Origin: Kineococcus mangrovi
GTDB lineage: Bacteria; Actinomycetota; Actinomycetes; Actinomycetales; Kineococcaceae
Assembly (NCBI RefSeq): GCF_041320705.1
Contig: NZ_JBGGTQ010000003.1
Coordinates: 372,001-436,000, forward strand
Length of the DNA: 64,000 nucleotides
Reading direction: 5' to 3'
Shown: piece by piece, positions 53,997-64,000 of the stretch
Numbering within the stretch: the first letter of the stretch is position 1
How the letters are laid out: each line of letters opens with the position of its first letter
Notes under the pieces: model-generated
What the model was told of the DNA's origin: nothing
Database searches by the model: none
Seen by the model: the letters and a program-made list of their open reading frames with translations, nothing else
Translations under genes and position numbers: made by a program

Positions 53997-55571
53997 GTGA
54001 ACACCGCCGAAGACCTCCGGACCGTGACCGCCGCCGCCCCCGAGCTGCGCCGCTGGACCGCTCCCACCGTCGAGGTGCGCCGCGGCGGTGTCGTGGGCGC
54101 CGACCTGGCGGGCTTCGACGTCCTGGCCGTCCCGGTCGCGGCCGGTGAGGGCGCCGACGCCCCGCTCCAGCCGCGCCCCGGGGCCGCCGACGCCGCCGTC
54201 CGCTACGGGATCGACCTGGCCGCCGCCTGCGCCGCCGAGGGGTTCACGGGCCGCGCGGCCCAGACGACCCGCCTGCCCGTCCCCGCCCCCGCGGGCAGCC
54301 CGCGCCGGCTCCTCGTCGTCGGCGTCGGCGACTCCTCCCCGACGGCGCTGCGCCGCAGCGGGGCCGCCCTGGCCCGCGCCGTCGCCGGCGCGCCGGGGGA
54401 CGTCGCCACCACGCTCGCCGACGGGGTCGGCAGCGCGGGCACCCGCGCCCTCGTCGAGGGGTTCCTCCTGGCCTCCCACACCCCGCCGGTGAGCGGGCGG
54501 CGCGCCGCCCAGGCGCCCGCCCCGCGCCGCCTGCTGCTGCTCGGCGCCGTCGACGCGGCCGACGTCCGGCACGCCGAGGTGAGCGCCGGGGCGACGGTCC
54601 TGACGCGCGACCTCGCCGCCACGCCGTCCAACCTCAAGGACCCCCGGTGGATGACCGCCCAGGTGCGGGAGGTCGCGGCCGGGCTGCGCCTGAAGGTCGA
54701 CGTGCGCGAGGGGGACCGGCTGCGCCGCGAGGGGTTCGGCGGGCTGCTGGCCGTCGGCGCGGGCTCGGCTTCCCCGCCCGCGCTCGTCCAGGTCGGCTGG
54801 ACCCCGCGCGCCCGCCCCGACGCCCCGCACGTCGTCCTCGTGGGCAAGGGCATCACGTACGACACGGGCGGGCTGGGCGTCAAACCGCGCGAGGGCATGG
54901 TCGCCATGAAGACCGACATGGCCGGGTCGGCGGTGGTGCTGGCCGTCGTCGCGGCGGCCGCCCGGCTCAAGCTGCCCGTCAAGGTGACGGGGCTGCTCGC
55001 CCTGGCGGAGAACGCCTTCGGCGCCGCCTCCTACCGCCCCGGGGACGTGATCACCCACTACGGCGGGCGCACGACGGAGGTCAACAACACCGACGCCGAG
55101 GGCCGGGTCGTGCTCGGTGACGCCCTCGCCTACGCCGACGCCGTGCTGCGCCCCGACGTCCTGGTCGACGTCGCGACCCTCACGGGCGCGGCGACGCTGG
55201 GGCTCGGCAAGCGCCACGCCGCCCTGTACTCGCCCGACGCCGGCCTCGTCGCCCAGCTCGAGGCGGCGGCCGCCGCCTCCGGCGAGCGGGTCTGGCACAT
55301 GCCCCTGGTGGAGGACTACGCCGCGGCCCTCGAGTCCGACGTCGCCGACGCCCGCCAGGTGACGACGACGCCGGGGCACGGGGGCGGGTCCATCGTGGCC
55401 GCGCTGTTCCTGCGGCCGTTCACCGGCGGCCGGCGCTGGGCGCACCTGGACATCGCCGGGACGGGCCGGGCCGACGGCCCCGAGCACGAGGTCGGCAAGG
55501 GCGCCACCGGCTACGGTGCGCGCCTGCTGCTGGAGTGGCTCGAGACCTCGGTCGCCGCGCGGGGGCGGTGA
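53997..55571 (+). CDS. pepA: Leucyl aminopeptidase (M17)
   Basis: A 524-residue manganese/zinc aminopeptidase. An N-terminal macro-like domain is followed by the catalytic domain with the metal and catalytic Lys segment GKGITYDTGGLGVKPREGMV, AMKTDMAGSAVVLAVV, and the signature NNTDAEGRVVLGDALAYAD. It trims N-terminal residues from peptides in the cytosol. Start GTG 53997 is preceded by weak purines only. It converges on an O-methyltransferase, 29 nt away. Confidence 0.95.
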   Translation: MNTAEDLRTVTAAAPELRRWTAPTVEVRRGGVVGADLAGFDVLAVPVAAGEGADAPLQPRPGAADAAVRYGIDLAAACAAEGFTGRAAQTTRLPVPAPAGSPRRLLVVGVGDSSPTALRRSGAALARAVAGAPGDVATTLADGVGSAGTRALVEGFLLASHTPPVSGRRAAQAPAPRRLLLLGAVDAADVRHAEVSAGATVLTRDLAATPSNLKDPRWMTAQVREVAAGLRLKVDVREGDRLRREGFGGLLAVGAGSASPPALVQVGWTPRARPDAPHVVLVGKGITYDTGGLGVKPREGMVAMKTDMAGSAVVLAVVAAAARLKLPVKVTGLLALAENAFGAASYRPGDVITHYGGRTTEVNNTDAEGRVVLGDALAYADAVLRPDVLVDVATLTGAATLGLGKRHAALYSPDAGLVAQLEAAAAASGERVWHMPLVEDYAAALESDVADARQVTTTPGHGGGSIVAALFLRPFTGGRRWAHLDIAGTGRADGPEHEVGKGATGYGARLLLEWLETSVAARGR

Positions 55572-55600
55572 GCCGGCGGTGGGAGCGCCCCGGGGGTGGG

Positions 55601-56257
55601 TCAGCCGTTCTTGACGGCCAGCAGGAGCCCGTCGCCGGAGGGGACGAGCGTGGGGAACCAGTTGCCGTCCTCCAGCACGACACGGGCCACCTCGCGGTGG
55701 GCGGCCGTGGAGGCGTCGCGCGCCGCCGGGTCCAGGACGCGGCCGCGCCACAGGGCGTCGTCCACGACGAGCAGCCCGCCGGTCCGCAGCAGCCGGTGGG
55801 CCTGCTCGAGGTAGGCGGCGTTCTCGCGCTCGTCGCCGTCGAGCAGGACGAGGTCGTAGGCGGCGTCGGTGAGGCGGGGCAGGACCTCCAGGGCCCGGCC
55901 GTTGATGAAGCGGGCGCGGTTGCTGCGGATGCCGTCCTCGGCGACGGCCTCGCGGGCGGCGCGCTGGGCCTCCCCGTCGGGGTCGATCGTCGTCACGACG
56001 CCGTCCTCGCCGGCGCCGCGCAGCAGGCTCAGCAGCGAGACGCCGGTGCCGGTGCCGACCTCGACGACCGTGCGGGCGCGGGCGGCCGCCGCGAGCACCG
56101 TGAGGGTGGCGGCGACGCCGGGGGAGACGGGGTCGACGCCGAGGTCCGCGGCCCGGGCCCTGGCCCGCTGCAGCACCTCGTCCTCGGGGACGAACTGCTC
56201 GGCGTAGGCCCAGCTGGCGGGCTGCTTGCTGGACGGGCGAGACGAGGGCGTCGGCAC
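55601..56257 (-). CDS. O-methyltransferase (class I SAM-dependent, COMT/Rv1220c-like)
   Basis: A 218-residue protein. Motif I is [20 protein letters not shown], then [20 protein letters not shown], and the metal-binding [20 protein letters not shown] and [17 protein letters not shown]. It matches the metal-dependent catechol-type family that in mycobacteria (Rv1220c) lies beside sigE. Substrate unknown. GTG 56257 lies 6 nt after TACAGT; the frame opens at 56500, but that is outside the transcript. Divergent from sigE. Confidence 0.9.
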   Translation of the reverse strand: MPTPSSRPSSKQPASWAYAEQFVPEDEVLQRARARAADLGVDPVSPGVAATLTVLAAAARARTVVEVGTGTGVSLLSLLRGAGEDGVVTTIDPDGEAQRAAREAVAEDGIRSNRARFINGRALEVLPRLTDAAYDLVLLDGDERENAAYLEQAHRLLRTGGLLVVDDALWRGRVLDPAARDASTAAHREVARVVLEDGNWFPTLVPSGDGLLLAVKNG

Positions 56258-56263
56258 GTGCGC

Positions 56264-56269
56264 ACTGTA
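56264..56269 (-). promoter_or_regulatory. -10 hexamer for the O-methyltransferase, leaderless
   Basis: Minus-strand TACAGT, 6 nt before GTG 56257; decides the start. Confidence 0.45.
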
Positions 56270-56396
56270 GAGCACCCGCTCCGTCGACCCGGTGTGCTCG
56301 GGCGGTGGCTCGGCGTGATGACGGGTGGCGGTGGTGCACCGGGCCCGGGTGGGAGCCGTGCGGGGCACCCGTCCGGCGGGTCCGCGGGCGGAGCCG

Positions 56397-56422
56397 GGAA
56401 CCGCGCAGGTCAGACCTCCGTT
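56397..56422 (+). promoter_or_regulatory. SigH/SigR-type ECF promoter upstream of sigE
   Basis: GGAAC (56397-56401), 18 nt, then GTT (56420-56422) matches the GGAAT/C-N18-GTT consensus of oxidative-stress ECF sigma factors in actinobacteria. It lies about 130 nt upstream of the sigE GTG. Pattern match only. Confidence 0.45.
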
Positions 56423-56550
56423 GGACCCTCCGACGCCGACCGGATGGACCTGCCGGCGGTGACTGGCCGAGACGATGGGAGTGGGAGAGCATGGGAGCAC
56501 TGGCGGTGCCGTTCGCGGCCCCCTTCCCCGCCCGTTCCAGGAGGAACCCC

Positions 56551-57210
56551 GTGAGCGACGACACCGGTGCCACCACCGGTCGCCCGGTGCCGGTCACGCC
56601 GGCGCTGCCGCACGTCGAGGACCCCGCGACGCTGTCCCCGGCCGTCGCCGCCTCGACCTGGGTCCCCCCCACGTGGGAGGAGGTCGTCCGCGACCACTCC
56701 ACGCGTGTCTACCGCCTCGCCTACCGCCTGACGGGCAACCGGCACGACGCCGAGGACCTCACCCAGGAGGTCTTCGTGCGCGTCTTCCGCTCCCTGTCGA
56801 GCTACCAGCCCGGCACCTTCGAGGGCTGGCTGCACCGCATCACCACGAACCTCTTCCTGGACCAGGTGCGGCGCAAGCAGCGGATCCGCTTCGACGCCCT
56901 GGCCGAGGACGCCGGCGAGAAGCTGGCCAGCACCGACGTCGGGCCCGAGCGCGCCTACGAGCACCGCAACCTCGACGACGACGTGCAGCGCGCCCTCGAC
57001 GCCCTGCCGCCGGACTTCCGCGCCGTCGTCGTCCTGTGCGACATCGAGGGCCTGTCGTACGAGGAGATCGCGGCCACCCTGGGCGTCAAGCTCGGGACGG
57101 TCCGCTCCCGCATCCACCGCGGCCGGGCCCAGCTGCGCGCCGCCCTCGCCCACCGCGCGCCCCGCTCCGGCGCGACCCCGCAACTGGTCTGCGGCGAGGA
57201 CCGGCCGTGA
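56551..57210 (+). CDS. sigE: ECF RNA polymerase sigma factor SigE
   Basis: A 219-residue group 4 sigma factor closely resembling mycobacterial SigE. Region 2 has [20 protein letters not shown] and [20 protein letters not shown]; region 4 has [20 protein letters not shown] and [14 protein letters not shown]. It directs the envelope-stress regulon. GTG 56551 follows AGGAGGA; ATG 56491 would add 20 residues and mycobacterial sigE does use several starts. The anti-sigma gene overlaps its stop as GTGA. Confidence 0.95.
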   Translation: MSDDTGATTGRPVPVTPALPHVEDPATLSPAVAASTWVPPTWEEVVRDHSTRVYRLAYRLTGNRHDAEDLTQEVFVRVFRSLSSYQPGTFEGWLHRITTNLFLDQVRRKQRIRFDALAEDAGEKLASTDVGPERAYEHRNLDDDVQRALDALPPDFRAVVVLCDIEGLSYEEIAATLGVKLGTVRSRIHRGRAQLRAALAHRAPRSGATPQLVCGEDRP

Positions 57211-57823
57211 GCGGACCGCACCTCGGCGCGCGGGTGACCGCGCTCGCCGACGGGCGGTTGGCGACCGATGCCGAGGCCCGCGCCCACGAGCACGTGCAGA
57301 CGTGCGGTGAGTGCTCCGAGGCCCTGGAGGCCGAGCGCCTCGTCCGGGCCCGGTTGCGCGCGCTGGCCGAACCGGAACCGTCCGACGACCTCGTCGTCCG
57401 GTTGCTGCAGATCGGTGGTCCCTGCGGCCCGCTGCCCCCGCGGGACGCGCCCATCGCCAACCCGGCCCGCCCCGTCGTCGGCACCGCCCCGCCCTCGCGC
57501 ACCGACCCCGTGCGCTCGCGCTCGACCCGCGGACCGGCCGGGCGGGCCGGCCGCCGCGCGCGCCGGCGCCCGGTGGCGGTGGCGCTCGCGGGGACGCTGT
57601 CCCTGCTCGGCGCCGGGGTCGCCGGGGTGCTCGTCCTCGGCGGTCTGCCCGGGGGCGGCCAGGCACCGGTCGCCGAGCTGCGCACGACGCCGTCCAGCGC
57701 CCCGGCCGCCTCGACCACCGGCTCTCCCGGTCCGGTCCCCGCCCTGCCGCAGACGGCCACCGTCAGCCGGGTCCAGCCCACCGGTCCGGCGACGCCGACC
57801 GCGAGCCCCACCTCGACCGCTCC

Positions 57824-57827
<4 letters not shown>
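57207..57827 (+). CDS. rseA: Anti-sigma factor RseA (zinc-binding, membrane)
   Basis: A 206-residue protein. The N-terminal cytosolic domain has the ZAS motif HVQTCGEC (HxxxCxxC) near residues 29-36, which binds zinc and holds SigE. A transmembrane helix ([20 protein letters not shown]) at about 133-155 is followed by a Pro/Ser/Thr-rich extracellular tail. Position between sigE and htrA matches mycobacterial RseA. It overlaps both neighbours by 4 nt. Confidence 0.92.
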
Positions 57828-59200
<1,373 letters not shown>

Positions 59201-59209
59201 GATCGCCCC

Positions 59210-59599
59210 GTGTTCGGCATCAACGGGGGCGAGTTCCTCGTCCTCCTCGTCGTGGCGCTGGTGGTCCTCGGTCCCGAGCGGCTGCCGCACTACGCCGAGC
59301 AACTGGCAGGTCTGGTCAAGTCCGCCCGTCGCTTCGCCAAGGGGGCTCAGGCCCAGATGCGCGAGGAGCTCGGTCCCGAGTTCGACGACATCGACTGGCA
59401 GAAGCTGGACCCGCGGCAGTACGACCCGCGGCGCATCGTGCGCGAGGCGCTGACCGAGGCGTGGAACGACGACGACGACGCGACCCCGGCCAGGAAGTCC
59501 ACGTCCGCGGGGGCGACGGGCGGTGGGGTCGACCTCGGCAAGAAGTCCGCCGAGCCGGCCAAGGCCGCCCCGGCGCCCTACGACGAGGACGCCACCTGA
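59210..59599 (+). CDS. tatB: Sec-independent protein translocase TatB
   Basis: A 129-residue protein. An N-terminal helix (FGINGGEFLVLLVVALVVLG) with the PERLP turn is followed by an amphipathic helix (LAGLVKSARRFAKGAQAQMR) and a charged Asp/Ala/Lys tail. It is TatB rather than TatA from the PERLP motif and length. GTG 59210 lies 6 nt after TAGGAT (59198-59203), which overlaps the htrA stop, so a local leaderless transcript is possible besides read-through. Fourth gene of the sigE block. Confidence 0.93.
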   Translation: MFGINGGEFLVLLVVALVVLGPERLPHYAEQLAGLVKSARRFAKGAQAQMREELGPEFDDIDWQKLDPRQYDPRRIVREALTEAWNDDDDATPARKSTSAGATGGGVDLGKKSAEPAKAAPAPYDEDAT

Positions 59600-59620
59600 C
59601 GCCTCGCCGGGGCCTGCGGG

Positions 59621-60775
59621 TCAGGCGACGCTGACGCCCAGCCGGCGACCCGCGAGGCCGCGGGGTCGCTGCGCCAGCGTCCGCGCGAGGTCGCGCAGGA
59701 CGACCGCGGCCGGGGAGTCCGGGTTGGAGAGCACGACCGGTGTGCCCGCGTCGCCGCCCTCGCGCAGCACCACGTCCATCGGCACCTGCGCCAGCAGCGG
59801 CACCGACGTCCCGAGGCGCTCGGTCAGCGACGTCGCGACGGCCTGACCGCCGCCGGAGCCGAAGACCTCCAGCCGCTGCCCGTCGGGCAGCTCGAGCCAG
59901 CTCATGTTCTCCACGACGCCCACGACGCGCTGCTCGGTCTGGGTGGCGACCGACCCGGCGCGCTCGGCGACCTCGGCGGCGGCGACCTGCGGGGTCGTCA
60001 CGACCAGCACCTCGGCCCGGGGGAGCAGCTGCCCGACGCTGATGGCGATGTCGCCGGTGCCGGGGGGCAGGTCGAGCAGGAGGACGTCGAGGTCCCCCCA
60101 GAAGACCTCGGAGGCGAACTGCTGCAGCGCGCGGTGCAGCATCGGCCCACGCCAGGCGACGGGCTGGTTGCCGGGCACGAACATCCCGATGGAGATGACC
60201 CGCACGCCGTGGGCGACGGGCGGGATGATCATGTCCCCGACCTTGGTCGGCGTCCCCTGGACGTCGAGCAGGCGGGGGACCGAGAAGCCGTGCACGTCGG
60301 CGTCGAGCAGGCCGACGCGCAACCCGTCGGCGGCCATGGCGGCCGCGAGGTTCGCCGTGACGCTCGACTTGCCGACACCGCCCTTGCCGGAGGCCACCGC
60401 GTAGACGCGCGTGAGGTTGCCCGGGTCGTTGAAGGGGATCGTCGGTGCGGCGCCCGTGGTGCCGCGGACCTTGGCGGTGAGCTCGCGCCGCTGCTCGGGG
60501 GTCATCTCGCCGAGGTGGACGCGGACGGCGTGCACGCCCGGCACCGTGCGGGTGGCCGCGGTGACCTCGCGCGTCAGCGTGTCGCGCATGGGGCAGCCGG
60601 CCGTCGTCAGCAGGACGCGGACGTCGACGTGACCGGTGGCGTCGACGTCGACGCCGTCGACCATGCCGAGGTCGGTGATGGGGCGGTGCAGTTCGGGGTC
60701 GTCGACGGAGCGCAGGGCCCGCAGGACCTCCTCGCGCACGCTCTCGGGACCGGGAGAGGGCGGGGTGGCGGACAT
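59621..60775 (-). CDS. mrp: Mrp/ApbC family iron-sulfur cluster carrier ATPase
   Basis: A 384-residue protein. An N-terminal MIP18/DUF59 domain (RSVDDPELHRPITDLGMVDG, with Cys in TAGCPMRD) is joined to the P-loop domain with deviant Walker A GKGGVGKSS, LLDADVHGFSVPRLL and LLLDLPPGTGDIAISVGQ. The paired CxxC of some ApbC proteins is not obvious. It moves Fe-S clusters to apoproteins. ATG 60775 follows TACGCT by 6 nt. It converges on tatB. Confidence 0.93.
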   Translation of the reverse strand: MSATPPSPGPESVREEVLRALRSVDDPELHRPITDLGMVDGVDVDATGHVDVRVLLTTAGCPMRDTLTREVTAATRTVPGVHAVRVHLGEMTPEQRRELTAKVRGTTGAAPTIPFNDPGNLTRVYAVASGKGGVGKSSVTANLAAAMAADGLRVGLLDADVHGFSVPRLLDVQGTPTKVGDMIIPPVAHGVRVISIGMFVPGNQPVAWRGPMLHRALQQFASEVFWGDLDVLLLDLPPGTGDIAISVGQLLPRAEVLVVTTPQVAAAEVAERAGSVATQTEQRVVGVVENMSWLELPDGQRLEVFGSGGGQAVATSLTERLGTSVPLLAQVPMDVVLREGGDAGTPVVLSNPDSPAAVVLRDLARTLAQRPRGLAGRRLGVSVA

Positions 60776-60781
60776 GGGACC

Positions 60782-60787
60782 AGCGTA
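60782..60787 (-). promoter_or_regulatory. -10 hexamer for mrp, leaderless
   Basis: Minus-strand TACGCT, 6 nt before ATG 60775; no Shine-Dalgarno. Confidence 0.4.
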
Positions 60788-60797
60788 CGGGGGGTTC

Positions 60798-60845
60798 TTG
60801 ACCTGGCTCCGGGGCGGTGACAGGGTGGTTGGGAAAGCGCTTGCC
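60798..60845 (+). promoter_or_regulatory. Promoter with LacI-type operator for the oxidoreductase gene
   Basis: TTGACC (60798-60803), 17-nt spacer, CAGGGT (60821-60826), then the palindrome GGAAAGC-GCTTGCC (60832-60845, one mismatch) over the expected transcription start. The palindrome, with central CG, is typical of LacI/GalR sugar repressor sites in actinobacteria. Repression relieved by a sugar is inferred. Repressor gene not in the window. Confidence 0.6.
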
Positions 60846-60884
60846 TACTCGTGGGCGCGTTCCCGTCGTCGAGGAGGACGTCCC

Positions 60885-62246
60885 GTGCCCAGCCCCCGTC
60901 GCTACGCCCTCGTGGGGGCCGGCTCCCGCGCCACCATGTACGTGGACGCGCTCGCCGGCCCGCACGCCGGCGACGGCGAGCTCGTCGCCCTGGCCGACAC
61001 CAACCCCGGCCGGGCCGGTGTGCACGCCCGCCGGTACGCCGCCGCGGGCCGTCCGGCCCCCGAGGTCCTCGAGCCCGCGCAGCTCGCCGACGCCGTCCGC
61101 CGCCTCGGCGTCGACCGCGTGGTCGTCACCACCCCCGACCACACCCACGCCGACCTCGTCGTCACCGCCCTGGACGCCGGGGCCGACGCCGTCGTCGAGA
61201 AGCCGCTGACGACGACGCGGGACGGCCTGCGCCGCATCGCCGAGGCGGTCGAGCGGACGGGCCGCGACGTGCTGGTGACGTTCAACTACCGCTACGCGCC
61301 GCGGAACACCGCGCTGCGCCGGGTGATCGCCGACGGCGAGATCGGCACCGTGACCTCCGTCCACTTCGAGTGGGTCCTCGACACCGCCCACGGGGCCGAC
61401 TACTTCCGCCGCTGGCACCGGCAGAAGGAGAACTCCGGCGGCCTGCTCGTCCACAAGAGCTCGCACCACTTCGACCTCGTCAACTGGTGGACCCAGGGGG
61501 TGCCCGAACGCGTCTTCGCCAGCGGGGGCCTGCGGTTCTACGGCGCCGCCAACGCCGCCGCGCGCGGTCTGGGGGCCCGCCCCGAGCGCGGGACGTCGGA
61601 GGCCGGGCGCGCCGACGCCTTCTCCCTGGACCTCGCCGCGGACCCCAAGCTGCGCGAGCTGTACCTGGAGAACGAGCAGCACGACGGGTACCTGCGAGAC
61701 CGGGACGTCTTCGACGAGGGCATCACCATCGAGGACAACCTCGCCCTCGTCGTCGACTCCGCCGTGCCGGGCGGGACGGCGACGCTGTCCTACGCCCTCA
61801 ACGCGCACTCCCCGTGGGAGGGCTACGTCGTCTCCGTCAACGGCACCCGCGGCCGCGCGGAGCTGACCGTCGTCGAGCGCGGGGAGGTGCCGCTGGCCGA
61901 GGGGCGCCGGCAGGTCGACCCGAGCATGCACCCCGAGGACGTCGCGGAGGGGGCGGGCGTCCGCCCGGTCCGCGAGCGCCTCCTCCTCCAGCGGCACTTC
62001 GAGGCCGCCCACGAGGTCGAGATCCCCGCCGGGGAGGGCGGACACGGCGGTGGGGACGCCCTGCTGCTGCGCGACGTCTTCGCCGGCCCCGTCCCCGACC
62101 CGTTGCACCGCACGGCGTCCTGGCGCGACGGGATCCGCTCGGTCGTCGTCGGGGTCGCCGCCAACCGCTCGCTGGAGACGGGGCAGGCGGTCCGCGTCGA
62201 CGACCTCGACCTCGGTCTCGCCGCCGCGGCGCTCGTCCGGCCCTGA
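60885..62246 (+). CDS. Gfo/Idh/MocA family oxidoreductase
   Basis: A 453-residue NAD(P)-dependent sugar dehydrogenase-like protein. The Rossmann start is YALVGAGSRATMYVDAL. Other family segments are VVVTTPDHTHADLVVTALDA, VVEKPLTTT and the catalytic-lobe VTFNYRYAPRNTALR, with SSHHFDLVNWWT. The substrate-binding lobe has FDEGITIEDNLALVVDS. Substrate is probably a sugar or inositol derivative; unassigned. GTG 60885 follows GAGGAGG. A LacI-type operator upstream implies carbohydrate-responsive control. Confidence 0.92.
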   Translation: MPSPRRYALVGAGSRATMYVDALAGPHAGDGELVALADTNPGRAGVHARRYAAAGRPAPEVLEPAQLADAVRRLGVDRVVVTTPDHTHADLVVTALDAGADAVVEKPLTTTRDGLRRIAEAVERTGRDVLVTFNYRYAPRNTALRRVIADGEIGTVTSVHFEWVLDTAHGADYFRRWHRQKENSGGLLVHKSSHHFDLVNWWTQGVPERVFASGGLRFYGAANAAARGLGARPERGTSEAGRADAFSLDLAADPKLRELYLENEQHDGYLRDRDVFDEGITIEDNLALVVDSAVPGGTATLSYALNAHSPWEGYVVSVNGTRGRAELTVVERGEVPLAEGRRQVDPSMHPEDVAEGAGVRPVRERLLLQRHFEAAHEVEIPAGEGGHGGGDALLLRDVFAGPVPDPLHRTASWRDGIRSVVVGVAANRSLETGQAVRVDDLDLGLAAAALVRP

Positions 62247-62287
62247 CCCCTCCCCGCGCGGGCGCCCCGCAGGACGAGGGGTGCCGG

Positions 62288-64000
62288 TCAGCCCGCGGTG
62301 ACGCGGATGACCTCCTCGAAGGTCGTCTCCCCGCGCATGGCCTTGGCCAGCGCGGACTGCCGCAGCGTCTTCATGCCGATGCGCTCGGCCTCGGCCAGCA
62401 GCGCCGACTCCGTGGCGTCGTGCATGAGGACCTTGCGCATGCTCGGCGTGACGTCCAGCACCTCGTAGACCGCGGTCCGGCCCCGGTAGCCCGTCCCGCC
62501 GCACTCGGGGCAGCCGGTGCCCTTCAGCGGCGTCGCGTCGAGGATGTCCTCGATCGTCAGGTCCAGCAGCGCCAGGGTGTTCTCGTCGGGGATGTACCCG
62601 TCGGCGCACGAGTCGCACGGCCTGCGGACCAGGCGCTGGGCGATCGCCGCCGTCAGGGAGCTCGCGACGAGGAACGGGGCGGCGCCCATGTCCACCAGGC
62701 GCGTCAGCGCGCCGACGGCCGAGTTCGTGTGCAGGGTCGTCAGCACGAGGTGGCCGGTCATCGACGCCTTGAGCGCCAGCTCGGCGGTCTCGGTGTCGCG
62801 GACCTCACCGATGAGGACGATGTCGGGGTCCTGGCGCAGGACCGAGCGCAGGCCGGCCGAGAACGTCATCCCCACCTTGGCGTGCACCTGGACCTGCGTG
62901 ATGCCGGGCAGCTGGACCTCGACCGGGTCCTCCAGCGTGATGATGTTCTTCTCCGGCGACATCGTCGCGTGGATGGCGGCGTAGAGGGTGTTCGTCTTGC
63001 CCGACCCGGTGGGGCCGGTGATGAGGACGAGCCCCTGCGGCACGCCGAGGGCCTTCTCGAAGATGTCGAGCTGCTCGGGCTCGAACCCCAGGGACGGCAG
63101 CGACGGGACGTCGTCGCCGCGCGTCAGGAGGCGGATGACGATCTTCTCGCCGTGCAGCGCCGGCAGCGTCGAGACGCGGCAGTCGATCGCCGAGCCGTCC
63201 ACCACGACGCGGGTGCGGCCGTCCTGGGGGATGCGTCGCTCCGAGATGTCCAGCCCGGAGATGATCTTGATGCGGCTGATGACGCTGGGCGCGACCCGCT
63301 TGGGCGCGCTCATGACGTCGCGCAGCAGGCCGTCGACGCGGAAGCGCACGCGCAACTGGTCGCGCTGGGACTCCAGGTGGATGTCCGAGCAGCGCAGGCG
63401 CACGGCGTCGGACAGGATCCGGTTGACGAGCTTGACGATGGGGGCGTCGTCGTCGACCGAGCCGTTGAGCGCGGCCAGCGGGTCCTCGTCCTCGTCGTCG
63501 GTGGCGTCCTCGACCATCCGCGAGACCTGCGAGGTGTCCTCGGTGAGCGACCACGCGCGCGCCAGGTGGTCGCGGATCTGGGAGTCCATCGCGACGACGA
63601 CGTGCAGCTCGGGGGTGCGCGTGTAGAGCTTCACGTCGTCCAGGGCCAGGACGTTCGTGGGGTCGGCGGCCGCCACGAGCAGGTACTCCGGGGTCCTGTC
63701 CAGCACCAGGACACGGCAGCGCTCGGCGACGGCGCGCGGCAGGACGCGCACCACGTCCGGGGCCAGGGTGATGCGCGAGAGGTCGACGTGCTCCAGGCTC
63801 AGCAGCTCGGCGAGGCACTGCGCGAGCTCGGCCTCGGAGACCATCCCGAGCTCGACGAGGATCTGCCCGAGGCGCCGGCGCGGGCCCTCGACGGTGCGCT
63901 GCTCGGCGAGGGCGACCTCGAGGTCCTCGGGGACCAGCAGACCCTTCTCGACGAGGACGTCACCGAGGCGCTTGCGGACCTGGCTGCCGCCCTGGTCGCC
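62288..64000 (-). CDS. pilB: GspE/PilB-type secretion or pilus ATPase, 5' end cut by window edge
   Basis: At least 570 residues; the frame remains open to the right edge, so the N-terminus is missing. The visible start has MshEN repeats (KRLGDVLVEKGLLVPEDLEV and LGQILVELGMVSEAELAQCL). The ATPase core has Walker A GPTGSGKTN, an Asp box IITLEDPVEVQLPG, Walker B VLIGEVRDTETAELAL and a His box TTLHTNSAVGALTRL. A tetracysteine zinc motif is present (CDSC and CPEC). It powers type IV pilus or type II secretion assembly. The Met at 63844 is internal, not the start. Confidence 0.93.
   Translation of the reverse strand, partial: GDQGGSQVRKRLGDVLVEKGLLVPEDLEVALAEQRTVEGPRRRLGQILVELGMVSEAELAQCLAELLSLEHVDLSRITLAPDVVRVLPRAVAERCRVLVLDRTPEYLLVAAADPTNVLALDDVKLYTRTPELHVVVAMDSQIRDHLARAWSLTEDTSQVSRMVEDATDDEDEDPLAALNGSVDDDAPIVKLVNRILSDAVRLRCSDIHLESQRDQLRVRFRVDGLLRDVMSAPKRVAPSVISRIKIISGLDISERRIPQDGRTRVVVDGSAIDCRVSTLPALHGEKIVIRLLTRGDDVPSLPSLGFEPEQLDIFEKALGVPQGLVLITGPTGSGKTNTLYAAIHATMSPEKNIITLEDPVEVQLPGITQVQVHAKVGMTFSAGLRSVLRQDPDIVLIGEVRDTETAELALKASMTGHLVLTTLHTNSAVGALTRLVDMGAAPFLVASSLTAAIAQRLVRRPCDSCADGYIPDENTLALLDLTIEDILDATPLKGTGCPECGGTGYRGRTAVYEVLDVTPSMRKVLMHDATESALLAEAERIGMKTLRQSALAKAMRGETTFEEVIRVTAG

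Noticed and set aside
59316-62618. 1100-codon open frame on the minus strand
   Set aside because: It runs antisense across tatB, mrp's frame and the oxidoreductase with Arg/Ala/Gly-rich low-complexity translation; a GC-content shadow.

Overview
The window is GC-rich chromosomal DNA (roughly 74 percent GC by eye) from an actinobacterium. Gene content and order point there: hrcA-dnaJ2 under a CIRCE operator, the sigE-rseA-htrA-tatB block, an MshB-like mycothiol deacetylase, the actinobacterial-type dapD, DUF3097, DUF3117, DUF3105 and a SAM-I/IV-type riboswitch. A member of the Kineosporiaceae (Kineococcus-like) is my guess from overall style and is not proven. No rRNA, tRNA, CRISPR, integrase or transposase was seen.

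Layout. 1-5.3 kb: DUF4870 fragment, DUF3097, hrcA-dnaJ2, and a sigma factor paired with a membrane GerMN/Gmad2 protein. 5.4-15.4 kb: a HIT hydrolase, then the N-acetylglutaminylglutamine amide (NAGGN) osmoprotectant genes asnO-ngg and, 4.8 kb further on, their usual third partner, an M42 peptidase. The intervening 4.8 kb is an accessory island with a small membrane protein, an HTH-MNT/HepT toxin-antitoxin pair, a 378-aa unknown, VapBC, an SRPBCC-like protein and a short-chain dehydrogenase remnant. 15.6-23.3 kb: dhaKLM, folate genes pabAB and pabC, a saccharopine-dehydrogenase-like reductase and xseAB. 23.3-33 kb: ispH, rmuC, ychF and a four-gene oligopeptide ABC transporter. 33-42 kb: DUF3105-DUF305, NUDIX, a BCCT betaine-type transporter, typA, mshB and an FtsH-like AAA protease with unusual insertions. 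42-48.7 kb: a hairpin array, a SAM riboswitch in front of a DszC/SfnB-like flavin monooxygenase, a GNAT, fdxA-dapC, gltA and a secreted lysozyme-like protein. 48.7-55.6 kb: divergent dapD and dapE, with a five-gene overlapping operon behind dapE, then DUF3117 and pepA. 55.6-64 kb: an O-methyltransferase, sigE-rseA-htrA-tatB, mrp, a LacI-operator-controlled oxidoreductase and a PilB/GspE ATPase that runs off the right edge.

Genes that work together: asnO, ngg and the M42 peptidase (osmoprotection, with the BCCT transporter as a second route); dapC, dapD and dapE (succinylase branch of lysine/diaminopimelate synthesis); pabAB and pabC (p-aminobenzoate); SigE, RseA and HtrA (envelope stress); dhaKLM (dihydroxyacetone phosphorylation).

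A recurrent signal is a TANNNT or CANNNT -10 hexamer ending 6-9 nt before the start codon, with no Shine-Dalgarno sequence, at about 18 genes. This implies many leaderless mRNAs, and I used it to choose several starts. Where a good Shine-Dalgarno sequence exists I used that instead.
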